A DNA stretch of 12,754 nt from Candidatus Methylomirabilota bacterium. GTDB taxonomy: Bacteria; Methylomirabilota; Methylomirabilia; Methylomirabilales; JACQHM01. The stretch's first letter is position 1, and the number at the start of each line of letters is the position of its first letter. Below the pieces are notes generated by a model. That model had not been told where the DNA came from. It searched no databases and saw nothing but the letters and a program-made list of their open reading frames with translations. The translations under genes were made by a program, and so were the position numbers. Positions 12,748 through 12,754 of the stretch are shown in pieces. The stretch lies in assembly GCA_016199025.1 (NCBI GenBank), contig JACQHM010000142.1:1-12754 (forward strand). Reading direction: 5' to 3'.

Positions 12748-12754
12748 CTCGGGC

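Overview
The window looks like a chromosomal segment from a GC-rich (about 60% by eye), Gram-negative, probably anaerobic bacterium. It encodes outer-membrane and periplasmic envelope proteins, a tungsten-type aldehyde:ferredoxin oxidoreductase, a two-cluster ferredoxin and a cytochrome-c-maturation-like protein. This suggests a Desulfobacterota-like or similar uncultivated lineage, but no marker gene fixes the taxonomy. The standard code applies: several intact genes end in TGA and Trp is written TGG. No tRNA, rRNA, CRISPR array, insertion sequence or phage gene was seen.

Left part, + strand (1-6832). The 5' edge carries the 3' end of a degenerate copy of a SHOCT-domain membrane protein, followed by a SAM-dependent methyltransferase. 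Three tightly packed genes then look like an envelope export line: an RND/MMPL-type inner-membrane transporter, a LolA-like periplasmic protein and an outer-membrane beta-barrel. Next is a small-gene cluster: a 66-codon DUF2892/YgaP-like membrane protein interrupted by two in-frame TGA codons, an ArsR-type repressor with two cysteines, an intact SHOCT protein (paralogue of the fragment at position 1) and a DUF2269-like five-helix membrane protein.

The most notable observation is the DUF2892 gene at 5372-5572. It has a near-perfect Shine-Dalgarno and keeps its frame to a TAA, but it contains TGA at codons 33 and 51. Codon 51 is where the family has the Cys of its Phe-Cys-Pro motif. Each TGA is followed, at about 18-20 nt, by a hairpin whose loop begins with G, as in bacterial SECIS elements. 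This makes it a candidate, possibly double, selenoprotein. A nonsense-mutated pseudogene remains the alternative.

Middle part (6810-10201). Three minus-strand genes (zinc-ribbon protein, dicluster ferredoxin, small helical protein) diverge from a plus-strand aldehyde ferredoxin oxidoreductase. The 406-bp gap between them holds two face-to-face sigma70-type promoters with 17-bp spacers. Between these lies a 21-bp palindrome plus an extra half-site, so the oxidoreductase and its likely electron acceptor are probably controlled together. A GC-rich double inverted repeat after the oxidoreductase probably terminates transcription in both directions.

Right part, minus strand (12747-10227). This is a compact run: BioY biotin transporter, a Cys-rich zinc-ribbon protein, a YdcF/SanA-like DUF218 protein, a membrane-anchored stand-alone CycH/CcmI C-terminal domain, and a small unknown protein. 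Spacing of these genes is tens of bases or overlapping, so they are probably co-transcribed.
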